Shown here: one piece after another, positions 46,370 to 54,794 of the stretch
Numbering within the stretch: the stretch's first letter is position 1
How the letters are laid out: every line of letters begins with the position of its first letter
Origin: Aneurinibacillus soli
Lineage (GTDB): Bacteria > Bacillota > Bacilli > Aneurinibacillales > Aneurinibacillaceae
Direction: 5' to 3'
NCBI RefSeq assembly: GCF_002355375.1
Contig: NZ_AP017312.1
Span: forward strand, 345,001-409,000
DNA length: 64,000 bases
Notes under the pieces: model-generated
What the model was told of the DNA's origin: nothing
The model's input: only the letters and a program-made list of their open reading frames with translations
The model's database searches: none
Position numbers and translations under genes: made by a program

Positions 46370-47485
46370 TTACCGGCTGAGATGAGACGCAGCCAAAATT
46401 TGCACTTCTTGAGGTAGCTCCAGCCCGATTTCTCGACGATACAAGCTTTCAAACCGCGCATAGTGTTTGGCGAGCTTCTCCTGTTCTCCGCTCACTGTGT
46501 AGATGCGCAGTAATGCCAAGTTCATCTCCTCATGGAGAGGATACACAGACAGAAACGCTTCGAGCCGTCGTTCCGCTCTCTTCCAGTCCTGCCTTGCAAG
46601 ATCTTTCTGATGTAGTTTTTGCACGAGCGATGTATATTGATTTCCGTACACTTCTTCCCATTGCGTTTTCCAGGCATAGTCTTTCCCCTCCAGCAACAGA
46701 CCTGTATACAAGGAGCATAGATGCTCCGCTCGTTCTTCCTCCACCAATTCATCGACGGATGTGAGATCGTGCTGCTGAAACTGGAGCACATCATACTGAT
46801 GGTTCGATGTTTCCAACAGGTACCCATCACTCGTTTTTAAAATGTCCATGCCGATCTTGTGCTCTTTCAATAGTTTCTTCAAGCGATAGATCGTATTGTG
46901 CACATTGTGGGTCGCCCGTTCTTCCTCCATATCAGGCCATAAGAGGTCGATCAACCGCCACTTGCTGATATCCCGTCCAGGATGACAGAGGAAAAAAGCA
47001 AACAATTCCTCCGTCTTGCGCGTGGACCAACGCACGAGTGCGCCCTGTGAATTGCGAACTTCAAATCCACCAAAGCACCTGATGGTGATAGGCTGCACAC
47101 GCTGCTCTCCAGGGGTTGACAGGCGATGCTGTTTGAGCAGACGGTTTGTGACTCGCTCGATCGCAGCGGGCATGACGGGCTTCAAGATATAATCAAGAGC
47201 GCACACATCGAACGCATCGAGCGCGTATTGCTTATAGGCGGTTGTAAAAATAATCTGGATGTTCTCCGACATCACATTGATTCGTTGTGCGAGTTCGAGT
47301 CCGTTCATCTTGGGCATTTCCACATCGAGAAATACAACATCAGGTCGGAGTTCAGGTAAGCGCTGCAACGCCTCTACCGGATTGGTAAAAGCTCCTGTGA
47401 TGGTGTAGTTCGGGTTGCGTTCTAGCACATATCTCATCAGATCCAAAATCGGTTTCTCGTCTTCTACGATCACTACTTGAAACAA
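46370..47485 (-). CDS. Response regulator with SARP-like winged helix and BTAD domain
   Basis: Regulator of 371 residues. The receiver domain has phospho-accepting Asp54 (VVFLDVEMPKMNG), then FTTAYKQ and LKPV. From about residue 135 a winged helix starts ITIRCFGGFEV and continues RKTEELFAFFLCHPG, LIDLLWPD and HNTIYRLKKLL, as in AfsR/DnrI-type activators. The last 130 residues are a TPR-like bacterial transcriptional activation domain. TTG 47485 lies 8 nt after GGGAG and 21 nt after the kinase gene, so the pair is cotranscribed. The 11-bp direct repeats at three cassette promoters are its likely binding sites. Confidence 0.92.
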   Translation of the reverse strand: MFQVVIVEDEKPILDLMRYVLERNPNYTITGAFTNPVEALQRLPELRPDVVFLDVEMPKMNGLELAQRINVMSENIQIIFTTAYKQYALDAFDVCALDYILKPVMPAAIERVTNRLLKQHRLSTPGEQRVQPITIRCFGGFEVRNSQGALVRWSTRKTEELFAFFLCHPGRDISKWRLIDLLWPDMEEERATHNVHNTIYRLKKLLKEHKIGMDILKTSDGYLLETSNHQYDVLQFQQHDLTSVDELVEEERAEHLCSLYTGLLLEGKDYAWKTQWEEVYGNQYTSLVQKLHQKDLARQDWKRAERRLEAFLSVYPLHEEMNLALLRIYTVSGEQEKLAKHYARFESLYRREIGLELPQEVQILAASHLSR

Positions 47486-47506
47486 GTTTCATTCTCCCTT
47501 TCTTCT

Positions 47507-50500
47507 TCAGGTAGGGAGCGGAAGATGCATCGTCACGGTAGTGCCACGCCCCATCTCGGAGGAGATCGTCAGCGTAGCTCCGACGATCGAATCGAGCCGC
47601 TTCCGAATATTGGCTATGCCGATCGAGCCAGCTTGTCGCTCACCTGTGGAGATTTGATACAGTTGATCGGCGGGGATGCCGACGCCATCATCTTCGATGA
47701 CCACTCGAACGGAGTGCTCTTCTTGTTGAATGCTCAGCGTGACCTGGCCGTGCCCGTCTTTTTCAAACAGCCCATGACGGATCGCATTCTCAACAAACGG
47801 TTGGATACACAAGGACGGAATGCCCAGGTGCTGCACGCGATCGTCCACATACCAATCAAAGTCGAATCGCTCTCCGAAGCGCGCTTTTTCAATCTCGACG
47901 TACACATGGATCAGCTCCAACTCGCGGTACAAGGGGACGACCAACTGCGTGCGATCCATCTCCAAGATGTAGCGCAAATATTGGCTGAGTATCGCCAGCA
48001 GATGAGCAGCTTTTTCTCCGTCCGTGTAGCAGAAGGAGATGACGCTACTCAGCGCGTTGTACAGGAAGTGCGGTTTGATCTGCGCTTGGAGAAACGCATG
48101 TTCAGTGCGAATCGCTTCCTGAATCGAAGTCTTCATCGCGATCAACGTCTGAATTCGAGCGATCAGCGTCTCCGCGTCAAACGGCTTGGTCACATAATCG
48201 TTCGCCCCCGCTCGAAAGCCAAGCGTAATATCTTGCGGTGTATCTTTGACTGTGGCGAATAGAATCGGCAAATCGAGGATCGAATAATGGTCGCGCAGCT
48301 TTTGGCACAACTCGATGCCTGACGTCTCTGGCATCATCACATCAAGCAAGACGAGATCCACATTCGGATGTTGCTTTATCTTGTACAGCGCTTCCTTGGC
48401 GGAAATCGCCGTCACGACGTTGTAGCGGTATCGTTTAAGAATGTTCAGCAAGGTGTGAATGTTGGACGCTTCATCATCCACGATCAGGATCGTGTGCTCA
48501 TGTTGATCGAGAATGTCGAGTTGAAGGTCATCGTAGACAACTCGTGATTGGATAAAAGTTGCCGATGTAGCTGTTTCTCGCACAATGGGAGTTGGTTCCT
48601 CGTACGGCAGCGTAAATGTCATACGCGTCCCTTGTCCGACTTCCGACCATTCCAAGCGGATCTCTCCGCCCATCTTCTCGACCAATTTTCGAGAGATGTA
48701 TAACCCCACGCCCATCCCGGTATATCCGTCTTCAGGCAGAGATTGATTGGCCTGCTCAAAATACTCAAAAATCTTCGTGTGCTTCTCGCGGGGAATCCCT
48801 TTTCCGGTGTCCTCGACAGACAGATAGACGTGGCCCTCGCTGATACGGGAAGTTACTTTGATCGTGCCGGCCTCAGTATGCTTGATGGCGTTGTGGACGA
48901 GATTGTACAGGATCTGCCGCAATCGATTCTCGTCGACTAGCACCCAGACATCGGACCCGACTTGGTTTTCAAGCTGCACTGATTTACCAAAAAGTTCAAA
49001 TTGCAGCATCTCAATGATGATTTGCACGACTACTTTTACTCCCACGGCTGTCGGATACAAACGCAGATCTCCATGCTTCAAGCGAGTGACATCGATCAGA
49101 TCGTGAATGAGCATCGACAGTTTCATCGACGTATCTTTGATCAGCCATAGGTTCTGTTTTTGCTTCGTAGATAAATTGCGTTCTTCATCATCCAGCAGAT
49201 AGGAAGTCATGTTCAAGATCCCGTGTAGCGGCGTTTTGATCTCATGGGATGTGTGTTTTAAAAATTCGTCCTTGAGTTGATTCGTGACAGAGAGTTGATG
49301 CGAGAGGATCTCCGTCTTCTCATAGGCCTGGGTGAATCGCTGAGCTAGCAGGATGTTCATGCAGATGATGAAACACATAACGCCAATTTTTCCTGCCACA
49401 TCGCTTGAAACCATATTTCCCGCATAGAGAATCCCGTCGATTAAAAAGATCATCAACGAAATGAATCCACCGATAAACAACAACAGTTCTTTTCGGTCTG
49501 ACGAGCCTCGCTCGCTTTGACGATACAGATACATCATCCTGACAAACATATACAAATAGCCGATTTCGTTGTACAGGAAAAAAAGGTCTTTGACTGCGTT
49601 GTAGACAGAGTAAGGCAACACGACAATCGCAAAAGTGTAACAAACAATCGGCGCCAATATCACGATCTTCGTTCGAGTTGTGAGCAGGCGAGGAATGATC
49701 GAGCTGAAAAACAGGGTCCCTACAACCAAACTTAGAAACTCGCTAAGGTCTAATAGTTTATAGGCGAGATCAAAAGGAATGGTGGGAAATGTTCGCAGCA
49801 GGATTTTTTCACCATAGAGCAATTGCATTACCACTAGACAAAGCAGATAGAGCCCGCTGTACAGATACGCTTTCTCTTTCCGACGCAAGCTGTACAAGCT
49901 GAGATGATACGTGCCGAACATCCCTAGGATACAGATCGTGGCGAGGTCGGAGCCGAGTTGTATCGCGTTCAACTTGGCGATATCCCAACTGTGTCCGAAC
50001 TCAATGGAATTGATGATGCCACCTGTGGCGAATTCATAGTTCGCCACTTGAATCACAATCTCGATCTCGCGGGAATCTGTGTGAAAGAAGGCGGTGGCCG
50101 GCGTATTGCCAGGCACATGCTCCTCATGTTCCGTTGTAGGGCGCCCGCTCTCCCCGTCTAACTTTCCATTGATATACAACCGATGTGACATGCGGATACT
50201 CCGCAGCTTGATTCCGAAAATGTCGTCTGTGTATGAAGGGACGATCACTCGTAAGCGATATGTACCATACCCTTTTTTGGTCATTCCACCCGTTTGATTT
50301 TTTCCATTCCATACGCCGGGTACGGGGAAATACGAGACATCAGTACGCGTGCCTTGGTGAAAATCAGCAGGCTCCAGCAGTTTGCCTTCGTAAAATTCCC
50401 ATTCTCCGTCGAGGGGGACTGTGCTATGAAGTTTCCAGTTTGACAAGTCCAACACGCCTTGTTTCGCATGTGGTGAATCTTGACGAGGTATCGTTGGATA

Positions 50501-50581
50501 ATACGCACCTAGCAGAATCAAAACGGAAAGCGCAAAGAGCACGCAGATTATGATGAATGTGCGAAACTGCACGGAATTCAA
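47507..50581 (-). CDS. Large hybrid sensor histidine kinase with two kinase cores
   Basis: Membrane kinase of 1024 residues. The order is: N-terminal membrane segment; extracytoplasmic 7TMR-DISMED2-like domain (about 40-190); seven-helix membrane region (about 195-400); HisKA with His in HTSHEIKTPLHG (near 445); HATPase ending near 660 (DTGKGIP, GMGVGLYISRK); receiver domain (about 690-805, LVLLDVMMPETSG); and a second LytS-type kinase core with AQIKPHFLYNALSS and GIANIRKRLDS. I chose TTG 50581 because AAAGGGG lies 8 nt upstream; an ATG at 50626 has no such site. It is followed directly by its probable partner regulator. Confidence 0.9.
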   Translation of the reverse strand: MNSVQFRTFIIICVLFALSVLILLGAYYPTIPRQDSPHAKQGVLDLSNWKLHSTVPLDGEWEFYEGKLLEPADFHQGTRTDVSYFPVPGVWNGKNQTGGMTKKGYGTYRLRVIVPSYTDDIFGIKLRSIRMSHRLYINGKLDGESGRPTTEHEEHVPGNTPATAFFHTDSREIEIVIQVANYEFATGGIINSIEFGHSWDIAKLNAIQLGSDLATICILGMFGTYHLSLYSLRRKEKAYLYSGLYLLCLVVMQLLYGEKILLRTFPTIPFDLAYKLLDLSEFLSLVVGTLFFSSIIPRLLTTRTKIVILAPIVCYTFAIVVLPYSVYNAVKDLFFLYNEIGYLYMFVRMMYLYRQSERGSSDRKELLLFIGGFISLMIFLIDGILYAGNMVSSDVAGKIGVMCFIICMNILLAQRFTQAYEKTEILSHQLSVTNQLKDEFLKHTSHEIKTPLHGILNMTSYLLDDEERNLSTKQKQNLWLIKDTSMKLSMLIHDLIDVTRLKHGDLRLYPTAVGVKVVVQIIIEMLQFELFGKSVQLENQVGSDVWVLVDENRLRQILYNLVHNAIKHTEAGTIKVTSRISEGHVYLSVEDTGKGIPREKHTKIFEYFEQANQSLPEDGYTGMGVGLYISRKLVEKMGGEIRLEWSEVGQGTRMTFTLPYEEPTPIVRETATSATFIQSRVVYDDLQLDILDQHEHTILIVDDEASNIHTLLNILKRYRYNVVTAISAKEALYKIKQHPNVDLVLLDVMMPETSGIELCQKLRDHYSILDLPILFATVKDTPQDITLGFRAGANDYVTKPFDAETLIARIQTLIAMKTSIQEAIRTEHAFLQAQIKPHFLYNALSSVISFCYTDGEKAAHLLAILSQYLRYILEMDRTQLVVPLYRELELIHVYVEIEKARFGERFDFDWYVDDRVQHLGIPSLCIQPFVENAIRHGLFEKDGHGQVTLSIQQEEHSVRVVIEDDGVGIPADQLYQISTGERQAGSIGIANIRKRLDSIVGATLTISSEMGRGTTVTMHLPLPT

Positions 50582-50616
50582 AACATCGTCCCCTTTCTCT
50601 AAACATCTACTCCTCA

Positions 50617-50650
50617 ATTCTAGCATTTTAATCTCTCAAATCACTCACAA
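50617..50650 (-). promoter_or_regulatory. Promoter and heptamer-repeat operator of the kinase operon
   Basis: On the minus strand TTGTGAG (50650-50644), TGAT, TTGAGAG (50639-50633), 10 nt, TAGAAT (50622-50617). The repeats are 11 bp apart and take the place of a -35 box. The same layout is found upstream of both SLH genes. Confidence 0.75.
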
Positions 50651-50684
50651 AACTTCCATGCGGTCGTTCGAATGGGGCGGGCAG

Positions 50685-50730
50685 AAAAAAGAGGCTGCCC
50701 TTCCGCAGGGTTTCTGCTAAGGGACAGCCT
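50685..50730 (-). terminator. Intrinsic terminator after the first SLH gene
   Basis: On the minus strand AGGCTGTCCCTT pairs with AAGGGCAGCCT around a partly paired loop, followed by CTTTTTT. It separates the SLH gene from the kinase operon. Confidence 0.85.
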
Positions 50731-50747
50731 AAGATGCATGTAACTAA

Positions 50748-53700
50748 TTATTTGGAAGATGTGCTGGTAATCAGTTTAGATTGTTCTAACAAGTGCTCCA
50801 CGATCACAGTCGTTTCAGCTCTCGTGATGTTGCTTTGCGGCAGCAGTTGACCTTTATCGGAGCCTTGCACCAAATGGTTCTTCACGGTGGCGGCAACCGC
50901 TTGTTTTGCCCAATTGCCAATCGTATCGTGATCATGATACTGAGACAGGACAGCGTCAGCATCTGTATTGCTGATCGAGTTATCCAATCCGGTCAGCTTC
51001 ATCGCCCGTGCGATCATTGCCATCGCTTCTTGGCGCGTGATCGTCTTCGTCGGACGGAACGTGCCGTCCTCGTATCCGCTCAGAATTCCATACTTCTGCG
51101 CTTTTGCAACTGCACCGACATACCAATCGTTGGAGTGTACATCGGCGAACGTCGCATTTTTTCCATTGTCAGCAAGTCCGAGTGCTCGCACGAGGATCGC
51201 AGCAAACTCAGCACGCGTAATCGCCGCATCCGGATTGAAATGGTTCTCATCGACGCCGCGAATGACCATTCGAGACGCCATGTTGTTCACCGCTCCTTGC
51301 GCCCAGTGCCCTTGGACATCGGCAAATGCCGTCTGGTGGGAGATCAAGGCGTACGTGCTGTTCGTCAAGCTGTTTACCACCGCGTAATTTTTCCCGTCGT
51401 GAACAGTTACGTACGTTGGAACAGGATGGATGGTACCATCGTCGTTCAGGACGACAGCAGTGGTGACTTTGCTCGGATCGACTTCGGTCGGGAGCGGGAT
51501 TTCTCTTTGCACATACGAGTTGAACTTGTCCACTTGCACCGTTTTGTCCTGATAGGAGGCGGTGACAGTGAAGTCGACAGGCGGCACAACGACCGAATAT
51601 TGTCCTTGGTTTGCCGATTGGTTCAAGAGTGCGACTTTCGTGGAGTCACTTTTTGCAATGTTGATTTGTACGTGAAGATCGGAGAGCGATGGTTGCGATC
51701 CGATCTGTGTTTGTAGACGGTCGATCGACAGTTCGGACGCGGGTAACTTATAGTTCCCGGTGGGTGTTTGAATGTCCAACACCGCCTGTTTGTTCGCCAT
51801 CGCTTTCACAGCGTCCCCCGCGAGGACGATGGATACTACGTCTGAGTTTTGAGACAGCGGGAGGACGATCGTGGGGGTGGTTGCCTCTTTCGCGAGTTGA
51901 GCGTTTAATTGGGCGGTATCCACCGTGACGGTCAATACATTGCGTCCGTTCTGCGTCGTATTGGTGCTCGTGACCATCTGAACTTGCTGACCGTTGTTCA
52001 GTGTACCCACGTTTGAAGGTGGTACAATTCCACTACCTCCCGAGTTATTGATCACGCTGGACGTCCACTTGGCGAACAGCGTTACATTGGCCGCGCCCAT
52101 GTTGAAGGTGGAAGCGGGCGAATAGTCGGTGCCTTTCCCATCCGCTTGTGTGTTCCAACCTGAGAACGTGTACCCGGACTTGAGCAAGCTTCCAGTATTG
52201 TTGAGAACGGTGACCTTCATACCTTTCTCATACTTGTTGTTGTCAGAAGGTACGCCTCCCCGAGAGTTGCCGTTTCCGTTATAGGTAACAGTGAATGTCG
52301 GATTCGCGGTCCATTTGGCGTACAGAGTCACATTGGCAGAGCCCAGCGTGAGCTTGGAAGCAGCCGCATAATCGGTGCCTTTTCCGTCCGCTTGTGTGTT
52401 CCAACCTGCGAAGGTGTAACCCGTCTTGGTCAGTTTTCCAGTGTTGTCGAGGACGGTGGCTTGCCCCCCTTGCTGATACTCGTTGCTGTCAGAAGGCACG
52501 CTTCCCCCATCACTTCTGTTTCCGTCATAGGTGACGGCGAACGTCGGATTCGCGGTCCATTTGGCGTATAGAGTTACATTGGCCGTGTCCATCGTGAGCA
52601 TAGAAGCAGCCGCATAATCAGTGCCTTTTCCATCCGCTTGTGTGTTCCAACCTGCGAAGGTGTAACCCGTCTTGGTCAGTTTTCCAGTGTTGTCGAGGAC
52701 GGTGGCTTGCCCCCCTTGTTGATACTTGTTGCTGTCAGAAGGCACGCTTCCCCCGTCGCTTCCGTTGCCGTCATAGGTGACCGTGTAAGTCTGTTCTGCA
52801 ATGGGTGAAGATTGGAGAATTATTCCCGCTTGTCCAACGGCCAGATAGGTGTTGTTGCCATAGCTCACACTATAGAGGTCGTTCGTGGTGCCGGAGCCTC
52901 GGGACCTCCAAGTCGTACCGTCATTGGAGGTCAAGATTGTACCACCACGCCCTACCACCACGAAGTTTTTGTTGTTGTAGGCCACCGCAAACAGGTCCAT
53001 CCCCGTGCCGGAGGTTTTGCTTGCCCAAGTCACACCGTCACTTGAGGTCAAAATGGTCCCGTTAGTTCCCACCGCCACGAAGGTGTTGTTCTCATAGAGC
53101 ACACCAATCAGGTCGGATGTTACACCGGATGTTTGACTCGTCCAGGTCACACCATCAGATGATGTCAAGATCGTCCCCTGATCTCCGACTGCGACGAAGG
53201 TATTGTTACCGTAGCCGACAGAGCTGAGATAATTCGTGGTGCTAGAGTGTTGGGGGGTCCAAGTCGCACCATCAGATGATGTCAAGATCGTTCCCTGATC
53301 TCCGACTGCGACGAAGGTATTGTTACCGTAGCGGACAGAGCTGAGATAATTCGTGGTGCCAGAGTGTTGGGGGGTCCAAGTCGCACCATCAGATGATGTC
53401 AAGATCGTCCCCTGATCTCCGACCACGACAAAGGTATTGTTACCGTAGCCGACACCAGAGAGGCTATTCGTGTTGCCAGAGTTTTGCAATGTCCAAGTGG
53501 AACCGTCTTTTGAGGTCAAGATCGTTCCATCAGATGTGACCGACACAAAGGTGTTGTTGCCATAGTTGACTGAATCGAGTTCTTCTGTCGTGCCTTTGCT
53601 TTGGTTTGTCCAGTTCACACCGTCTTTTGAAGTCAAAATGGTTCCTGTTCCCACGACTACATACGTGTTGTTGGCGTAAATAGCATCCTGAAGGTAATTC

Positions 53701-54530
53701 CAGGTACCAATGTTTTGGAGACTCCAGGTCGAACCATCGCTTGAGGTCGAGATAACTCCAGCTCCCACCACAACGTAGAGGTTAGACAAGTGGCGGATTC
53801 CAAACAGAAAATTTCTAGTGCCGAAGTCGGGGCTCTGTTTTGTCCAAATTTCACCATCGCTTGAGGTCTGTAAGGTGCAATTAACCCCCATTACCCAAAA
53901 TGTGTTGTTGTCAAAGCTGATACCCGAGTAGCCATCCACGATAGCAGGTTTTTGGAGAATCCAAGCCGTAGCATCGCTTGAGGTAAGGATTGTGCCTTCA
54001 TACCCTACAACCACGAATGTATTGTTGCCATAGCTAATATCAGAGAGACCTTTCGTAGTGACAGAGCTTCGGCTTGTCCAAGTCACCCCATCGGTGGAGG
54101 TCAAGATTGTTCCTTGATCTCCGACGGCGACAAATGTGTTGTGGTAGTAGCCGATCCGATTGAGGGCATTCGTAGTGCCAGAGCTTTGAAGGGCCCAAGT
54201 GATTCCATCGGTGGAGGTCAAGATCGTTCCTTGAGATCCGACAGCGACAAACGTGTTGTTGCCATAGGTGACAGAATGGAGATCTTCCTCAGTGACAGAG
54301 CTTCGTTTGGCCCAAGTCGAACTGTCGCTTGAGGTCAAGATCGTTCCCCAATCTCCGACGACAACAAATGTGTTGTTGCCATAGCTAACACCAGCAAGTC
54401 TATTGCCGGTAGGGAGCGGATTGCGGTTATTCCACGTATCGAGTTCATCTGCAAAAACAGAAGCTGGAGTTACGCTTACGAACATCACTAAAAATGCGAG
54501 CAATATCGCAAAGCATCGTTTGAACAACAT
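50748..54530 (-). CDS. SLH-anchored protein with propeller-type and InlB-type repeats
   Basis: Secreted protein of 1260 residues. A signal peptide (about 1-28, ending SVFADE) is followed by some 14 units of about 39 residues with the pattern YGNNTFVAVGDQGTILTSSDG-TW, like BNR/Ycf48 propeller blades. Three InlB B-type repeats (about 580-827, GYTFAGWNTQADGKG) come next, then a beta-rich spacer and three SLH domains (from about 1070), including FADVQGHWA and ITRAEFAAILVRALG, which bind cell-wall polysaccharide. ATG 54530 follows AAGGAGG. The ligand is unknown; an adhesin or S-layer-associated role is inferred. Confidence 0.88.
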   Translation of the reverse strand: MLFKRCFAILLAFLVMFVSVTPASVFADELDTWNNRNPLPTGNRLAGVSYGNNTFVVVGDWGTILTSSDSSTWAKRSSVTEEDLHSVTYGNNTFVAVGSQGTILTSTDGITWALQSSGTTNALNRIGYYHNTFVAVGDQGTILTSTDGVTWTSRSSVTTKGLSDISYGNNTFVVVGYEGTILTSSDATAWILQKPAIVDGYSGISFDNNTFWVMGVNCTLQTSSDGEIWTKQSPDFGTRNFLFGIRHLSNLYVVVGAGVISTSSDGSTWSLQNIGTWNYLQDAIYANNTYVVVGTGTILTSKDGVNWTNQSKGTTEELDSVNYGNNTFVSVTSDGTILTSKDGSTWTLQNSGNTNSLSGVGYGNNTFVVVGDQGTILTSSDGATWTPQHSGTTNYLSSVRYGNNTFVAVGDQGTILTSSDGATWTPQHSSTTNYLSSVGYGNNTFVAVGDQGTILTSSDGVTWTSQTSGVTSDLIGVLYENNTFVAVGTNGTILTSSDGVTWASKTSGTGMDLFAVAYNNKNFVVVGRGGTILTSNDGTTWRSRGSGTTNDLYSVSYGNNTYLAVGQAGIILQSSPIAEQTYTVTYDGNGSDGGSVPSDSNKYQQGGQATVLDNTGKLTKTGYTFAGWNTQADGKGTDYAAASMLTMDTANVTLYAKWTANPTFAVTYDGNRSDGGSVPSDSNEYQQGGQATVLDNTGKLTKTGYTFAGWNTQADGKGTDYAAASKLTLGSANVTLYAKWTANPTFTVTYNGNGNSRGGVPSDNNKYEKGMKVTVLNNTGSLLKSGYTFSGWNTQADGKGTDYSPASTFNMGAANVTLFAKWTSSVINNSGGSGIVPPSNVGTLNNGQQVQMVTSTNTTQNGRNVLTVTVDTAQLNAQLAKEATTPTIVLPLSQNSDVVSIVLAGDAVKAMANKQAVLDIQTPTGNYKLPASELSIDRLQTQIGSQPSLSDLHVQINIAKSDSTKVALLNQSANQGQYSVVVPPVDFTVTASYQDKTVQVDKFNSYVQREIPLPTEVDPSKVTTAVVLNDDGTIHPVPTYVTVHDGKNYAVVNSLTNSTYALISHQTAFADVQGHWAQGAVNNMASRMVIRGVDENHFNPDAAITRAEFAAILVRALGLADNGKNATFADVHSNDWYVGAVAKAQKYGILSGYEDGTFRPTKTITRQEAMAMIARAMKLTGLDNSISNTDADAVLSQYHDHDTIGNWAKQAVAATVKNHLVQGSDKGQLLPQSNITRAETTVIVEHLLEQSKLITSTSSK
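52050..52790 (-). repeat. Three InlB B-type repeats of about 246 bp
   Basis: Three tandem copies in the first SLH gene. The two N-terminal copies are nearly identical in DNA (shared stretch with CGCTTGTGTGTTCCAACC near 52390 and 52636). The third is diverged. Each encodes a domain with GYTF-GWNTQADGKGTDY and ending LYAKW. Confidence 0.8.
53130..53460 (-). repeat. Near-identical 117-bp tandem repeats in the first SLH gene
   Basis: The motif GTCAAGATCGTYCCCTG-like starts at 53164, 53281 and 53398, exactly 117 bp (39 codons) apart, with very few differences between copies. The copies encode consecutive propeller-type units. Such identity suggests recent duplication or gene conversion. Confidence 0.85.
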
Positions 54531-54656
54531 GATCATCCTCCTTTTTTGAAAAAAATTACTTCCATCATCGTGTTTCACTTTTGGATTTTTATCTTGTTAG
54601 GATCAATTGAATCTCTCGTATGCGCTTCCCTCCCCATGCTCTATGTCTCGTAAAGC

Positions 54657-54690
54657 ATTTTACCAGTACAGTCTCACAAAATTCTCACAA
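54657..54690 (-). promoter_or_regulatory. Promoter and heptamer-repeat operator of the first SLH gene
   Basis: On the minus strand TTGTGAG (54690-54684), AATT, TTGTGAG (54679-54673), 10 nt, TAAAAT (54662-54657). It has the same spacing as the kinase-operon and second SLH promoters. The leader to the start codon is about 120 nt. Confidence 0.78.
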
Positions 54691-54716
54691 GACTTTCATT
54701 CTTGTTGATCGCCCCC

Positions 54717-54764
54717 AAAAAAAGACCGCCCCTCCGCAGTCTTTCAGCGAAGGGGCAGTCTTCT
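54717..54764 (-). terminator. Intrinsic terminator after the second SLH gene
   Basis: On the minus strand GACTGCCCC pairs with GGGGCGGTC, with further pairing inside, and is followed by eight T. It lies just upstream of the operator of the first SLH gene. Confidence 0.88.
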
Positions 54765-54794
54765 ATGCACATAGCGATACAATTGGAAGATGAG

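Noticed and set aside
47477-48262. A 261-residue plus-strand open frame opposite the hybrid kinase
   Set aside because: The minus strand shows clear receiver, LytS and HATPase motifs over the whole stretch. The plus-strand product is low in recognisable features and is a GC-driven antisense frame.
53130-53460. Regular repeats that could suggest a CRISPR array
   Set aside because: The units are 117 bp, contiguous, in frame and coding, with no unique spacers and no cas genes nearby.
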